A DNA stretch of 64,000 bases, from NCBI RefSeq assembly GCF_003515075.1, contig NZ_QWLV01000007.1:145604-209603 (forward strand), read 5' to 3'. Below the pieces are notes generated by a model, which was given only the letters and a program-made list of their open reading frames with translations, was not told the origin of the DNA and did not search any database. Source of the stretch: Sphingomonas gilva (GTDB lineage: Bacteria > Pseudomonadota > Alphaproteobacteria > Sphingomonadales > Sphingomonadaceae). Positions 26,107 to 34,773 of the stretch are shown here, piece after piece. Made by a program: the position numbers and the translations under genes. How positions within the stretch are numbered: the first letter of the stretch is position 1; every line of letters starts with the position of its first letter.

Positions 26107-26862
26107 TTGCTGAGAGCCATGGGCGAAGCCGATCCAGCGCCAAACGGTGCCAAATACATGATCCTAGCGGACAAGCTGCGGGGGCGGCTCGAAGCAGGGG
26201 AGTTCGAAGTCGGCGCTCAGCTACCGACGGAGGATGATCTCTGTGACGCTTACAAGGTCAGCCGCTACACCATCCGCGAAGCGCTGCGCGTCCTCGAAGG
26301 ACAAGGCTATATCCAACGTAAGCGGCGGGCGGGAACGCGCGTGCTCTCGCATGCGCCGGTCACGGTCTACCGTCATGTAACGAGCTCGGCGAGCGATCTC
26401 CTTCACTATGTACGCGAAACCACGGTTGCGTTCGAGAAGCCAATCCGAACGCAGGCCGATCGCGCCCTCGCACGATTGCTCGGCTGCGAGGAGCTGCGGC
26501 AGTGGTATCTCCTCAAAGGTGTTCGAATCGGCGTTGCGGACAATCGGCCGGTTGGGGCCGTCCAGGTCTATGTCGACGCGCATCGCATCGCGTTGCCCGA
26601 CAAGGCGGATTTTGGCGGAAGGCCGGTCTATCAATGGCTGGCCGAGACCTACAATATTCGCGCCAGCGCTGTGTCGCAGGACATCAGCGCGGTGACGCTC
26701 AGCCGTGAAGAGGCCGGAATGCTCCATGATCGCGAAGCGGCGCCGGCGCTCCGGATCGTGCGGCGCTACTTCGATGAGCAAGATCGAATTTTCCAGATTT
26801 CGGTGACAACCCACCGCAGCGAGGATTTCGTATACAACACGCTGTTTCGCCTCGAGATCTGA
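26107..26862 (+). CDS. GntR-family (HutC/UTRA) transcriptional regulator
   Basis: About 251 residues from a TTG at 26,107 (AAGGAAC upstream) or 247 from the ATG at 26,119. N-terminal winged helix of GntR type (LPTEDDLCDAYKVSRYTIREALRVLEGQGYIQRKRRAGTRV, about 40-80), then a C-terminal UTRA ligand-binding domain (VYVDAHRIALPDK; RRYFDEQDRIFQISVTTHRSEDFVYN). Divergent from the lyase operon and convergent with the CoA-transferase gene (10 bases apart). Probably senses a pathway intermediate and binds the ATAGTCCG palindromes. Confidence 0.88.
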   Translation: MLRAMGEADPAPNGAKYMILADKLRGRLEAGEFEVGAQLPTEDDLCDAYKVSRYTIREALRVLEGQGYIQRKRRAGTRVLSHAPVTVYRHVTSSASDLLHYVRETTVAFEKPIRTQADRALARLLGCEELRQWYLLKGVRIGVADNRPVGAVQVYVDAHRIALPDKADFGGRPVYQWLAETYNIRASAVSQDISAVTLSREEAGMLHDREAAPALRIVRRYFDEQDRIFQISVTTHRSEDFVYNTLFRLEI

Positions 26863-26871
26863 GGGCCGCGC

Positions 26872-28053
26872 TCAGCAGCGGACCCGCGCAGGATCGTCGG
26901 CCGCTTTCGCTTTCGTCGCCGCTTTGACGGCAGCCGTGTCGGCGCCAAGCGCCGGGCCGGGGCGCTGCGGCAGGCGCTCGCCATTCACCCGGATCGGGTT
27001 GGCGAAGGCTCGCATGTCGGGACGCAGCGGGTGCGGTATCTGGCGCACCATGCCCGATTCATCGAGAAGGAACGGGTTCTCCAGTGCCTCTTCGAGGTCG
27101 TAGACCGGAGCAATCGGAAGCTTGCCCGCCAGCAGCTTCATCCAATGGGCGGTGGTCTGCGCACTGAAGCTTCGATCGAGCATCTCGGTCAGCGCATCGC
27201 GGTTCGCAAGACGGCCTTCCAATGCCGCAAAGTGGGGGTCCTGACCGAGATCCGTACGTTCGATTAGATCGGTCAGCAGGTGCCAGAACTTCTCGTTCAT
27301 GCAGGCGACATAGACCCATCCGTCGGCGGTCCTGAAGAGCTGGACGGGCGTGGTCGACGGGTGGGCCGAACGCGGTGCGCGCGCCGTCACAGTGCGATCG
27401 TTCAAATACCATGTGCCTTGGTAGGCGAGCTGGTGGATCGCCGCATCGAACAACGACACATCGACGTTCGCGCCCTGCCCGCTTTGCTCAGCTGCTCGGA
27501 TTGCGGCGAGGAGGCCGACCGACAGCATCATACCGCTCATATAATCGATCATCGAAACGCCGATACGCGTCGGTGGATTGCCCGGCTCACCGGTCAGTGC
27601 CATCAGCCCCGTTTCGGCCTGCATCAGGAAATCGTAGCCCGGCCAGTCCGCTCGGCTATTATCCCGGCCATAGGCCGAGATATGCCCGCACACGATCGCC
27701 GGATTGATCGCGTTGAGGCTCGCATAATCGAGGCCGAGCTTTGCCGGCAGGCTGCCGCGCAGGTTGTTCACGACGGCGTGGCTTTCAACCACCAAGGCTT
27801 CGAAGAAGGCGCGGTCCCCAGGATCCTTGAGGTCGACCACAATGCTCTTCTTGTTGAAGTTGAAGCACTGGAAATAGAGGCTGTCGCCTTCGCCCAGTGT
27901 CAGCGGGCGCGTGCGACGCGCAAAATCTCCTTCCCCGGACTCAACCTTGAGCACCTCCGCGCCGAGATCGGCCAAGAACATGGTGGCGTAAGGGGCCGCC
28001 CCAAATTGTTCGAAGCTAACGATGCGCAAGCCCGTAAGCGGCAGTGTCTTCAT
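26872..28053 (-). CDS. CaiB/BaiF-family (type III) CoA-transferase
   Basis: About 393 residues. The N-terminal LTGLRIVSFEQFGAAPYATMFLADLGAEVLKVES, the DLKDPGDRAFFEALV block with the catalytic-type Asp region, and GYDFLMQAETGLMALTGEPG are typical of class III CoA-transferases (formyl-CoA, carnitine, succinyl-CoA:dicarboxylate). The ATG at 28,053 follows GGGAGGATT; another ATG at 28,065 is less likely. It would activate the organic acid for the hydratase and lyase. It is divergent from the TonB receptor and shares an operator with it. Confidence 0.88.
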   Translation of the reverse strand: MKTLPLTGLRIVSFEQFGAAPYATMFLADLGAEVLKVESGEGDFARRTRPLTLGEGDSLYFQCFNFNKKSIVVDLKDPGDRAFFEALVVESHAVVNNLRGSLPAKLGLDYASLNAINPAIVCGHISAYGRDNSRADWPGYDFLMQAETGLMALTGEPGNPPTRIGVSMIDYMSGMMLSVGLLAAIRAAEQSGQGANVDVSLFDAAIHQLAYQGTWYLNDRTVTARAPRSAHPSTTPVQLFRTADGWVYVACMNEKFWHLLTDLIERTDLGQDPHFAALEGRLANRDALTEMLDRSFSAQTTAHWMKLLAGKLPIAPVYDLEEALENPFLLDESGMVRQIPHPLRPDMRAFANPIRVNGERLPQRPGPALGADTAAVKAATKAKAADDPARVRC

Positions 28054-28085
28054 GAATCCTCCCATGCGAGCCGTTCACCGCTCAT

Positions 28086-28099
28086 ATAGTCCGTACTAT
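28086..28099. promoter_or_regulatory. Second GntR-type operator (CoA-transferase / TonB receptor promoter)
   Basis: ATAGTCCGTACTAT, one base different from the palindrome at 26,008. It lies 33 bases before the CoA-transferase start and 79 bases before the receptor start. A TTGACA at 28,123-28,128 could be the -35 element of the receptor, and GGACC/GGTCC flank it as a further inverted repeat. Confidence 0.68.
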
Positions 28100-28177
28100 T
28101 ATGTAAACACATCGGACCTTTGTTGACAATGGTCCGGCGCTGCAATAGCGATAGGTCAAATAACAAAGTGGGAGAGA

Positions 28178-30826
28178 ATGATGGGCAACCGCTTATGCCG
28201 CGCGCTTGGGGCTTCGACAGCGATAGGGATGGTGTGCGCGGCGACAGCCGCGTCTGCGCAATCGGCCGTGGAATACCCGCAGGACGCCAGTGTCGGGCAG
28301 GACGAACAAGCGCAGGCCGAAGACATTATCGTTACCGGCTCGCGCGTGGTGACCAACGGCAATCAGTCGGCCAATCCGGTAACGGTGCTGTCGACCGACG
28401 AATTGCTGCGCAATACGCCGACAACCATCGCAGATGCGCTTTCGCAAGCGCCCCAATTCCGCGGATCGCTGCGCCCCTCCTCCTTCGTTTCGCCCCAGAG
28501 CCCCGTGAACGCCTTTGTCAATCTACGCGGCTTGAGCGATCCGGGCACGCCGCGAACCTTGGTTCTGTTTGATGGCCGGCGCGTCACTCCGGCGATTGCC
28601 GGCGGGCAGGTTGACGTAAACATGTTACCCAACCTGCTCGTCAAGCGGGTGGACATCGTCACGGGCGGCGCATCGGCCGCCTATGGCAGCGACGCGGTCG
28701 CTGGCGTCGTCAACTATATTCTCGATCGCGATTTTGTCGGTCTCAAGGCCAGTGCCAATGCCGGCGTCTCGCAGCGTGGCGACAACGGCACACAAAAGAT
28801 AGGGCTCGCCGCTGGCGGCAAGTTTCTCGATGATCGACTCCACGTTATGGGTAGCCTAGAGTATTTCAACTCAAGTGGTGTCGGCAATACGAGCGATCGG
28901 GCATGGCTCCAGAAGCATTGTCAGGCGATCCAGAACCCGACCTACAGCGCCACGAATTCGGCGGGCGGCCCTAACTTCCTCTTTCGCTGCGGCGTGACCG
29001 GCACCGACTTCGCGCGTGGCGGCGTCATCACCTCAGGCCCGCTTCAAGGAACTCAGTTCCTCCCCGGGGGCGCGACCGCGCCCTATCGATATGGCACTCT
29101 TCGCACCGCCTCGACCATGGTCGGAGGCGATGGCGAGTGGCTGCCGCGCGGCAATGTCGTCGCGCCGCTCAAGACGATCTCCGGCTTTGGCCATATCGAC
29201 TATGACGTTACCGACAATATTCGCTTGTTCGTCGAAGGAACCTATACGCGTAACGAATCCGATCTGCCCTTCATCTACCCGCAATTCTCCGGCGGCAGCG
29301 CCTTTGCCATTCGTGCTGACAACGCCTTCCTGCCGAACAGTGTCCGAGGTCAGATGGCCACGCTGGGCCTTGCTACGATCAGCGTCGGCCGCGTTGGGCT
29401 CGATTGGGGACAGAGTGTCGGGCACACCACCCAGGACTATTATCGCGGCGCGGCCGGGTTCGACGCCAAGCTCGGGGGCGATTGGGTGCTTTCGGGCTAT
29501 TTCGATTGGGGCCGCGCGCTCATCGACCAGAACACCACGCAGATGGTCAATGTCGCCAATGCGCGTCTCGCTGCCGACGCGGTCGTCAATCCGGCCAACG
29601 GACAGATCGCTTGCCGCTCGACACTTACTAACCCGGCCAACGGTTGCGTGCCGCTCAACATCTTCGGCGAGGGGTCAGCTTCGCAAGCCGCGCTCGACTA
29701 CATCTTTGGCGAACCCTTTACGCACCGCAAGACCGAGCAATCGGCCGCAGAACTCGCAGTGCGCGGGTCGCCCTTCGCGACCTGGGCCGGGGACGTCCAA
29801 CTCGCGGCTGGTTTCGACTGGCGCGAGATCAGCGCGAGCGCCGTCGCCGATTCGATCTCTACCAGCGGCGGCTGGCTCGCCGGCAATCAAGTCGCGCAGC
29901 CCTATGGCAAGTACAACGTCAAGGAGGTGTTCGGAGAGGTGACGATCCACGAGGGCTATGTGACCCGCAAGGAAGCGCGCCGTATCGAGAAGGGCGAGGC
30001 CCCGGATACCGGGCAGAAACCCGCGCGGCCCGAGGTTACGGCCACGATGCAGACCTATATCGACCTGCACCGGCACGCCGCCGTCCGCGCCGCGCTCACC
30101 GGCCATCCCAAGGTCGCGCTGCGCTTGCTGGTCGCCCACGCCATCGTCGGTTCGCATCTGTTCCGGGTTACTCCCGAGCCGCAGTCCACCCGCAACGATG
30201 GGGTCCGCGAGTCAGTCGAAACCTGTCGTGGCGAAGCCGAGTTCGACGAGAGACGCCGCGCGGTGCTTGGCCTTCTCGGTTTCTCGGCGGAAGAGGCGAC
30301 CGTGACCGGCGGCAATTGCGACGGTTACAGGCTGGCGGGTGTGTTCCTGCGCCTGCTCGACTTGCCCGACCGCGCGGTGATGGACGTGATCGCCATCGTC
30401 ATCGGCGAGGCGCTGGCCGCTGGCGGCGCCGCCGTCGAGGCGGTGGGGAGCCATATCGGCGTCGACATGGCGCAGTGGTGGCAAGCCGACGCGGCGTTCT
30501 TCGAGCTGATCCGCGACAAGGAAGTCCTTGGCCGGATCGTCGCCGAGGTCGCGGGCGAAGCCGTCGCCAGCGCCAATGCGGGCGAGAAGTCCAAGACCTT
30601 GAAGGAGATCGTGGCCGACCATCTGGCGGGTGCGAATGGCCGCGCCAAGGTCGAGAATTGGGTGCCCAAGTGGATGGCGTTCCCGCCTGCCGGCTATACG
30701 GCACGCGGCGGCGTCGGCACGGTCAAGGCTGCCGCCTTGGTCGCGGCGGCGCGCGCCACCGAGCCGGACCCGACCGCTCCGGCCTCGGCATTGCTCCCCG
30801 AGGAGGCGGAGAAGCTGGCCGCGTGA
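28178..30826 (+). CDS. Chimera: truncated TonB-dependent receptor fused in frame to the C-terminal part of a ParB-like protein
   Basis: 882-residue open frame made of two unrelated parts. Residues 1 to about 587 are a TonB-dependent receptor: signal peptide (GMVCAATAASAQ), TonB box EDIIVTGSR, plug with VNLRGL and VTGGASAAYGSDAVAG, then the start of the barrel. It stops before the C-terminal strands and lacks the final aromatic residue. Residues about 588-882 match the C-terminal half of plasmid/ICE ParB-like proteins (EGYVTRKEARRIEKGEAPDTG, RESVETCRGEAEFDERRRAVLGLLGF, NGRAKVENWVPKWMAFPP). Neither half should work as the parent. It marks the right edge of the inserted catabolic block. Confidence 0.85.
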   Translation: MMGNRLCRALGASTAIGMVCAATAASAQSAVEYPQDASVGQDEQAQAEDIIVTGSRVVTNGNQSANPVTVLSTDELLRNTPTTIADALSQAPQFRGSLRPSSFVSPQSPVNAFVNLRGLSDPGTPRTLVLFDGRRVTPAIAGGQVDVNMLPNLLVKRVDIVTGGASAAYGSDAVAGVVNYILDRDFVGLKASANAGVSQRGDNGTQKIGLAAGGKFLDDRLHVMGSLEYFNSSGVGNTSDRAWLQKHCQAIQNPTYSATNSAGGPNFLFRCGVTGTDFARGGVITSGPLQGTQFLPGGATAPYRYGTLRTASTMVGGDGEWLPRGNVVAPLKTISGFGHIDYDVTDNIRLFVEGTYTRNESDLPFIYPQFSGGSAFAIRADNAFLPNSVRGQMATLGLATISVGRVGLDWGQSVGHTTQDYYRGAAGFDAKLGGDWVLSGYFDWGRALIDQNTTQMVNVANARLAADAVVNPANGQIACRSTLTNPANGCVPLNIFGEGSASQAALDYIFGEPFTHRKTEQSAAELAVRGSPFATWAGDVQLAAGFDWREISASAVADSISTSGGWLAGNQVAQPYGKYNVKEVFGEVTIHEGYVTRKEARRIEKGEAPDTGQKPARPEVTATMQTYIDLHRHAAVRAALTGHPKVALRLLVAHAIVGSHLFRVTPEPQSTRNDGVRESVETCRGEAEFDERRRAVLGLLGFSAEEATVTGGNCDGYRLAGVFLRLLDLPDRAVMDVIAIVIGEALAAGGAAVEAVGSHIGVDMAQWWQADAAFFELIRDKEVLGRIVAEVAGEAVASANAGEKSKTLKEIVADHLAGANGRAKVENWVPKWMAFPPAGYTARGGVGTVKAAALVAAARATEPDPTAPASALLPEEAEKLAA

Positions 30827-30833
30827 TTGCCTC

Positions 30834-30857
30834 ACGGGCGGGGGAAACCCCGCCCGT
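30834..30857 (+). terminator. Hairpin terminator 1 after the ParB-like remnant
   Basis: ACGGGCGGGG / CCCCGCCCGT, a perfect 10-bp stem with a GAAA loop, followed by TTCCTTTT. It starts eight bases after the stop codon. Confidence 0.75.
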
Positions 30858-30881
30858 TCCTTTTGGACCCTCGAAATCCGG

Positions 30882-30924
30882 CCGCGCCGCTCGGCAGCAA
30901 GCTGCCTCGCGGCGCGGGTTTTTT
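30882..30924 (+). terminator. Intrinsic terminator 2, tandem with the first
   Basis: A 17-bp GC-rich stem (30,882-30,898 with 30,901-30,917, two mismatches, two-base loop) is followed directly by six T residues (30,919-30,924), a classic Rho-independent terminator. Confidence 0.85.
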
Positions 30925-30977
30925 GTGTTTCTGGCTTACGATTGACGCCGCCACGGACTGCACCGCAAAGCGGCTTC

Positions 30978-31934
30978 ATGCTGGTGCTGATCGACAACAA
31001 CTTCGCCGACCGGGACGGGATGCGCGATTATCTCGCCGCTTCGCGCTCCAACCTTGCCGCGCTCCCCGGCACGGTCTTCGAGGAATGGTTCAAGGCCAGG
31101 AGCCCTGACACCACTAGGCGCGTCCAGCAGATCGCCTGCGCCTATCCCGATCAGATCGTCGTCCTCAAGGATACGCGCGATCTGCTCCACATGAGCGGCC
31201 AGCCGCGCGGCCTCCTCCTGCGTCTCATCGACCGGAAGCAGACCCGCGACTTTGCGCCCTATTGCGAAACCGTCGTCAACGCAGCCCTGACGCCCGAGCT
31301 GGAGGCGCATTTCCGCGCGCACCGCGACAACGCGCAAGACACCCTCGCTGCCCTGCTCCCGGAGGCGCATAAGATGAAGCGCATGTTCGCGGCATGGGAT
31401 GCGGAATTCTCGGAAAGCCAGCGCAGGGAGCTCAAGGGGATCGTCGACAGCGACGCGAAGCTGTCGCCGGCGTTGCAGGAAGCGACCTTCCTCAAGGCGG
31501 TGAAGCTCGGTGGAAACCTGTTTAGCGCGCATCAGGTCGCACGCAGCAAGGTGCCCGCGACGATCTTCCTGTTCGGCGTCGTCGCCCGCGCCCATCCTTG
31601 CCCCCCGTTTCGAGGCGGCCCTCCCCGGAGCCCCCTTTTCTTAGACGGGCGAGGCAAGGAAATCCGCTCCGGCGCGGCGATGGGCGGACTAGATTTTTGG
31701 GGGATTCGGCGTCACCGCCGCCTAGCTGCTCGAAGGCGGTGGGCTGCGCTCACGCCAGCCTGTGCCGGATCGCGGAGCCGCTCTTGCCGCACGTCCCGCA
31801 GGCATCCTGACAGCGTTCAAAGCCGCGCGATCTCGCCAGTTCGCGCGTGCGGTGACTGGCCTGGTGCAGCGCCGAAAGGCCGAGCCGCTCGACGATGCAC
31901 GCGTCGCAGATCGGTTCGGGCGCGATTACCGTGA
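30978..31934 (+). CDS. Hypothetical ICE protein; C-terminal third doubtful
   Basis: Frame of 318 residues. The first 205 or so read like a real soluble protein (MLVLIDNNFADRDGMRDYLA, VVLKDTRDLLHMSGQPRGLLLRLIDRKQTRDFAPY, ATFLKAVKLGGNLFSAHQVARSKVPATIF). After about 31,590 the translation turns Arg/Pro-rich and runs antisense to a better small gene, so the natural end is probably near 31,590-31,650 and the gene may be frameshifted there. It follows the ParB-like remnant and two terminators. No family recognised. Confidence 0.6.
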   Translation: MLVLIDNNFADRDGMRDYLAASRSNLAALPGTVFEEWFKARSPDTTRRVQQIACAYPDQIVVLKDTRDLLHMSGQPRGLLLRLIDRKQTRDFAPYCETVVNAALTPELEAHFRAHRDNAQDTLAALLPEAHKMKRMFAAWDAEFSESQRRELKGIVDSDAKLSPALQEATFLKAVKLGGNLFSAHQVARSKVPATIFLFGVVARAHPCPPFRGGPPRSPLFLDGRGKEIRSGAAMGGLDFWGIRRHRRLAARRRWAALTPACAGSRSRSCRTSRRHPDSVQSRAISPVRACGDWPGAAPKGRAARRCTRRRSVRARLP

Positions 31935-31959
31935 TCAACCCCTTGATCTTGTCCGCCAT
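31750..31959 (-). CDS. Small Cys-rich (zinc-ribbon-like) protein
   Basis: 69 residues (MADKIKGLITVIAPEPICDAC...). Two cysteine pairs, CDAC and CGTC (plus one extra Cys before the latter), suggest a small zinc-binding protein. It is read on the strand opposite to the transfer genes and overlaps the doubtful C-terminal third of the previous frame. Function unknown. Confidence 0.55.
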   Translation of the reverse strand: MADKIKGLITVIAPEPICDACIVERLGLSALHQASHRTRELARSRGFERCQDACGTCGKSGSAIRHRLA

Positions 31960-32341
31960 CCCGAATCTGTCTCCTTGTCGCTGACCTGGCCCTGCATCCG
32001 CTGCAAGGCAGGACGCTTGAAGCGGCGGATTCCGCCCCGGTAGTCCCGATTCCCTCGCGCGGAATCGCCCCCGATCCTGCACTCTTTTCTCCTACGACCG
32101 TTCATCAGCCGCGCCACGGCCTCCTTCGATTTGGCGGGTCTGACGGCAGTCCCGCCGGCCCTGCAACGGCTGCGCCAAACTTTCTTCCCCGGCGCTTCGC
32201 GCCTTCCTCGCGAGGCAAGAAAGCCCGGCTTCGCCGTCCGCCGCTTCGCTTCGGCCACAGGTGCAGTCCGGCGTTCCCGCCGCCTGATCGACCGCCATCG
32301 AGGCCGCATCGGGCGGCTTCGAGCAATCAGGAGTTGGCTTC
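31960..32341. other. Non-coding stretch upstream of the DUF736 gene
   Basis: Open frames here on either strand are short, Arg/Pro/Ala-rich and have no recognisable domain or good RBS. The region probably holds the promoters of the small Cys-rich gene (leftward) and of the DUF736 gene (rightward). I see no clear hairpin or repeat. Confidence 0.4.
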
Positions 32342-32644
32342 ATGGCACAGATCGGTTCGTTCACCCGCGACGGCGAAAGCGGGATTTACACTGGGACCAT
32401 CCGGACCCTCACGCTCAACGTCAAGGCGACGCTGCGGCCCTCGCCCAAGGACAATGGCAAGGCGCCCGACTATCGGGTGCAGGCGGGCGCGGTCGAGTTC
32501 GGCGCTGGCTGGCTCAAGGCCGCGCGCGAAACCGGCGCCGAATATATGTCGATGAAGCTCGACGATCCGTCCTTCCCGGCGCCGATCTACGCGACGCTCG
32601 TGCAGGGCGACAATGGCGAGCACAAGCTGATCTGGTCGCGCTGA
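32342..32644 (+). CDS. DUF736 family protein
   Basis: 100-residue protein of the DUF736 family, common in conjugative elements of alphaproteobacteria. MAQIGSFTRDGESGIYTGTI, a YRVQAGAVEFGAGW core and YMSMKLDDPSFPAPIYATL are the family marks. It is predicted to be cytoplasmic, with a beta-rich fold. Exact role unknown. It heads the transfer region, and a hairpin follows. Confidence 0.9.
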   Translation: MAQIGSFTRDGESGIYTGTIRTLTLNVKATLRPSPKDNGKAPDYRVQAGAVEFGAGWLKAARETGAEYMSMKLDDPSFPAPIYATLVQGDNGEHKLIWSR

Positions 32645-32652
32645 CCGGTCCC

Positions 32653-32676
32653 GGCCCCGCGCCACGGCGCGGGGCC
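32653..32676 (+). terminator. Hairpin after the DUF736 gene
   Basis: Perfect 11-bp stem GGCCCCGCGCC / GGCGCGGGGCC with a two-base loop, eight bases after the stop codon. No T-run follows. Confidence 0.6.
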
Positions 32677-32797
32677 GCCCCTCGGCAGGCACGATTTCGG
32701 GACGTCCCGTTTTCGTGCCTCTGCGCAGCATCCGCACCACGCCATGTCTCGCCGCGAGGCGCGGCGCCAGGCCGCGCCCAGCAGCGGCGAGGGTTCG

Positions 32798-33034
32798 ATG
32801 AACACAGCAGATGACAACGAGAATGCACGCGCGGCGCGCGCGGCGCAGGGCTCGCCGTTCCTCAGTCCGGAACAGGCGGCGCATTATCTCGGGTTGTCCA
32901 CCCGTACGCTGCAGGAGCATCGCAGCGCCGGCACCGGCCCGCGCTTTCGCCGCCATTGCCGCCACATCCGTTATCATATCGACGATCTCGACGGTTGGTC
33001 GCAGGATGTCGGCGAGGCCGGCGGCCATGAGTGA
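32798..33034 (+). CDS. Helix-turn-helix (MerR/excisionase-like) DNA-binding protein
   Basis: 78 residues with a single helix-turn-helix (FLSPEQAAHYLGLSTRTLQEHRSAGTGPRFRRHCRHIRYHIDDLDGW), the HTH_17 type found in excisionases and small regulators. It overlaps the traF start by eight bases. It probably regulates transfer genes or helps excision; a choice between these cannot be made from sequence. Confidence 0.85.
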   Translation: MNTADDNENARAARAAQGSPFLSPEQAAHYLGLSTRTLQEHRSAGTGPRFRRHCRHIRYHIDDLDGWSQDVGEAGGHE

Positions 33035-33542
33035 ACATCACCGCCTGCGCCGGAATGCCGCCGCGCTCGGCGCGCTGGCCGTCGCGCTCGCCGCGACGAT
33101 CGCGGTTCCCCCTCGGCCACTGCTGGTATGGAACGCCAGCGCCAGCGCCCCGATCGGACTCTATGCCGTGCGCTCTGCCGACGCGCTGGCGACCGGCGAT
33201 ATGGTCATCGCCCGCCTGCCGGAGCCATCGCGCCAACTCGCGGCCCGGCGCCATTATCTGCCCGCCAACGTCCCGCTGGTGAAGCGCGTCGCGGCCCAAT
33301 CCGGCGACACTATCTGCGCGCTTGGGACTCGGATATTCGTCAATGGTCGCCGGGTCGCCAAGCGCCTTGCTGCCGACGGGGTCGGTCGCCCCATGCCGGG
33401 ATGGAGCGGCTGCGTCACGCTACGCGAGGGCGCTCTGTTCCTGCTGATGACCGACAGTCCGGCATCGTTCGACGGGCGCTATTTCGGGCCGACAGAGTAC
33501 CGTGACATCATCGGGAAGGCGACCTTGCTATGGGCACGTTGA
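33027..33542 (+). CDS. traF: Conjugative transfer signal peptidase TraF (S26 family)
   Basis: 171 residues. One N-terminal membrane segment (ALGALAVALAATIAVPP), then the S26 catalytic pair: Ser40 in SAPIGLY and Lys86 in LVKRVAA. In IncP-type systems TraF processes and cyclises the TrbC pilin, and trbC is present in this element. The ATG at 33,027 lies within the end of the HTH gene, and its own end overlaps the start of the transglycosylase gene. Confidence 0.9.
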   Translation: MSEHHRLRRNAAALGALAVALAATIAVPPRPLLVWNASASAPIGLYAVRSADALATGDMVIARLPEPSRQLAARRHYLPANVPLVKRVAAQSGDTICALGTRIFVNGRRVAKRLAADGVGRPMPGWSGCVTLREGALFLLMTDSPASFDGRYFGPTEYRDIIGKATLLWAR

Positions 33543-34138
33543 GATCGCTCGCCGTCGCGCTGGCGCTGCTGGCGGCGACCCCGGCGCACGCCGATCAGGT
33601 CGGGCGCTGGCGCACATATATCGAGGAGGCATCCGCGCGGTTCGGAGTCCCGGCGGCGTGGATCGAGCGCGTCATGCGTGCCGAGAGCGGCGGGCAGACG
33701 AGGCTGAACGGGCGCCCGATCACCAGTCACGCAGGCGCAATGGGGCTGATGCAGCTCATGCCCGGAACCTGGGCGGAGATGCGCGCGGTGCTTCGCCTTG
33801 GCGCCGATCCGCATGACCCGCGCGACAATATTCTGGCGGGCACCTATTATCTGCGGCTGATGTACGAACGGTTCGGCTATTCGGGCATGTTCGCCGCCTA
33901 TAATGCCGGACCCGCGCGCTACGCCAACCATCTCGCGACCGGCAGACGACTGCCCGGCGAGACGCGATCCTATCTTGTCACGGTAGGCGGCGGTCTAGCG
34001 GGAAGCCGTGCCGTCGCGATTGCGCCGCCGTACAACGCGCTCTTTTTCGCCCTGCGCACCACACCCACAGCGCCGGCTGCCGGTCCCAAGGCACCGGATG
34101 TTTTCGTGACCTTGAGAAGTGACCACCTACCGGAATAG
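33530..34138 (+). CDS. Lytic transglycosylase (VirB1/SLT-like)
   Basis: 202-residue secreted muramidase that locally opens peptidoglycan for the transfer apparatus. Signal peptide about 1-22 (ALALLAATPAHA). SLT domain with catalytic Glu52 in VMRAESGG, then HAGAMGLMQLMPGTW and FAAYNAGPARY, the usual goose-lysozyme-like blocks. It overlaps traF by 13 bases. Confidence 0.92.
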   Translation: MGTLRSLAVALALLAATPAHADQVGRWRTYIEEASARFGVPAAWIERVMRAESGGQTRLNGRPITSHAGAMGLMQLMPGTWAEMRAVLRLGADPHDPRDNILAGTYYLRLMYERFGYSGMFAAYNAGPARYANHLATGRRLPGETRSYLVTVGGGLAGSRAVAIAPPYNALFFALRTTPTAPAAGPKAPDVFVTLRSDHLPE

Positions 34139-34416
34139 GCGTCTGGCTACCATCGCGGGGGTGGAGGGCTCGTCTCGGCAAGTCTCAGCATGACGGCCGC
34201 CGGAACGCCTGTGCAAGGCCGGCGGCCCCTCCAATTTTGCCGCGATAGTGAGCGCACTTCGCGCGCGTGTTTGTTCGTTTTCAGCGCAACAAAATCGGTT
34301 CCTCCGCCGCCGCTTCGCGGTGCTCCGGCTTCGCCTCCGCAGCCCTGACAGCCGCTCCGCCGGCCGTCGTCGGACGGCTGTCCTTGATGATGAGGACGTG
34401 AGTGGAGGAGGTTCTT

Positions 34417-34773
34417 ATGAGCATGATGCAGAGCATCGGCGTGGCGTCGGATCGGGTGATGGCGGCGCTGATTTCGGGTCTCGAAATCGAGTTTGGACGC
34501 GGTGCCGGGGAGGCTTTGGCGCATCGGTTTCTCGAAGCGGAGGAAGTGGAATTTCACTGGGATGCGCGCGTTCAGGAGTGTTGGATCGGGACGTATGAGA
34601 GCGCGGATGACGAGGATTTTGAGCTGGATCGCGTGAAGATTTTCGGGCGGCTGGACGGCAAATGGTTCGTAGCGGTGATGATCGTCGATGGCGATGGCAA
34701 TGCGCATGGCATGATGGAGAAGCGCATATTCAGGCGCCAGCAGGAGGCACGCACGGCATTCGCGCAGGCGTGA
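34417..34773 (+). CDS. Hypothetical ICE protein
   Basis: 118 residues, acidic, no recognised domain (MSMMQSIGVASDRVMAALIS; VEFHWDARVQECWIGTYES; GRLDGKWFVAVMIVDGDGNAHGM). The start at 34,417 follows a strong GGAGGAGG six bases upstream. The preceding 34,139-34,416 has no supported gene. Position between the transglycosylase and the relaxase suggests a transfer-linked role but nothing specific. Confidence 0.75.
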   Translation: MSMMQSIGVASDRVMAALISGLEIEFGRGAGEALAHRFLEAEEVEFHWDARVQECWIGTYESADDEDFELDRVKIFGRLDGKWFVAVMIVDGDGNAHGMMEKRIFRRQQEARTAFAQA

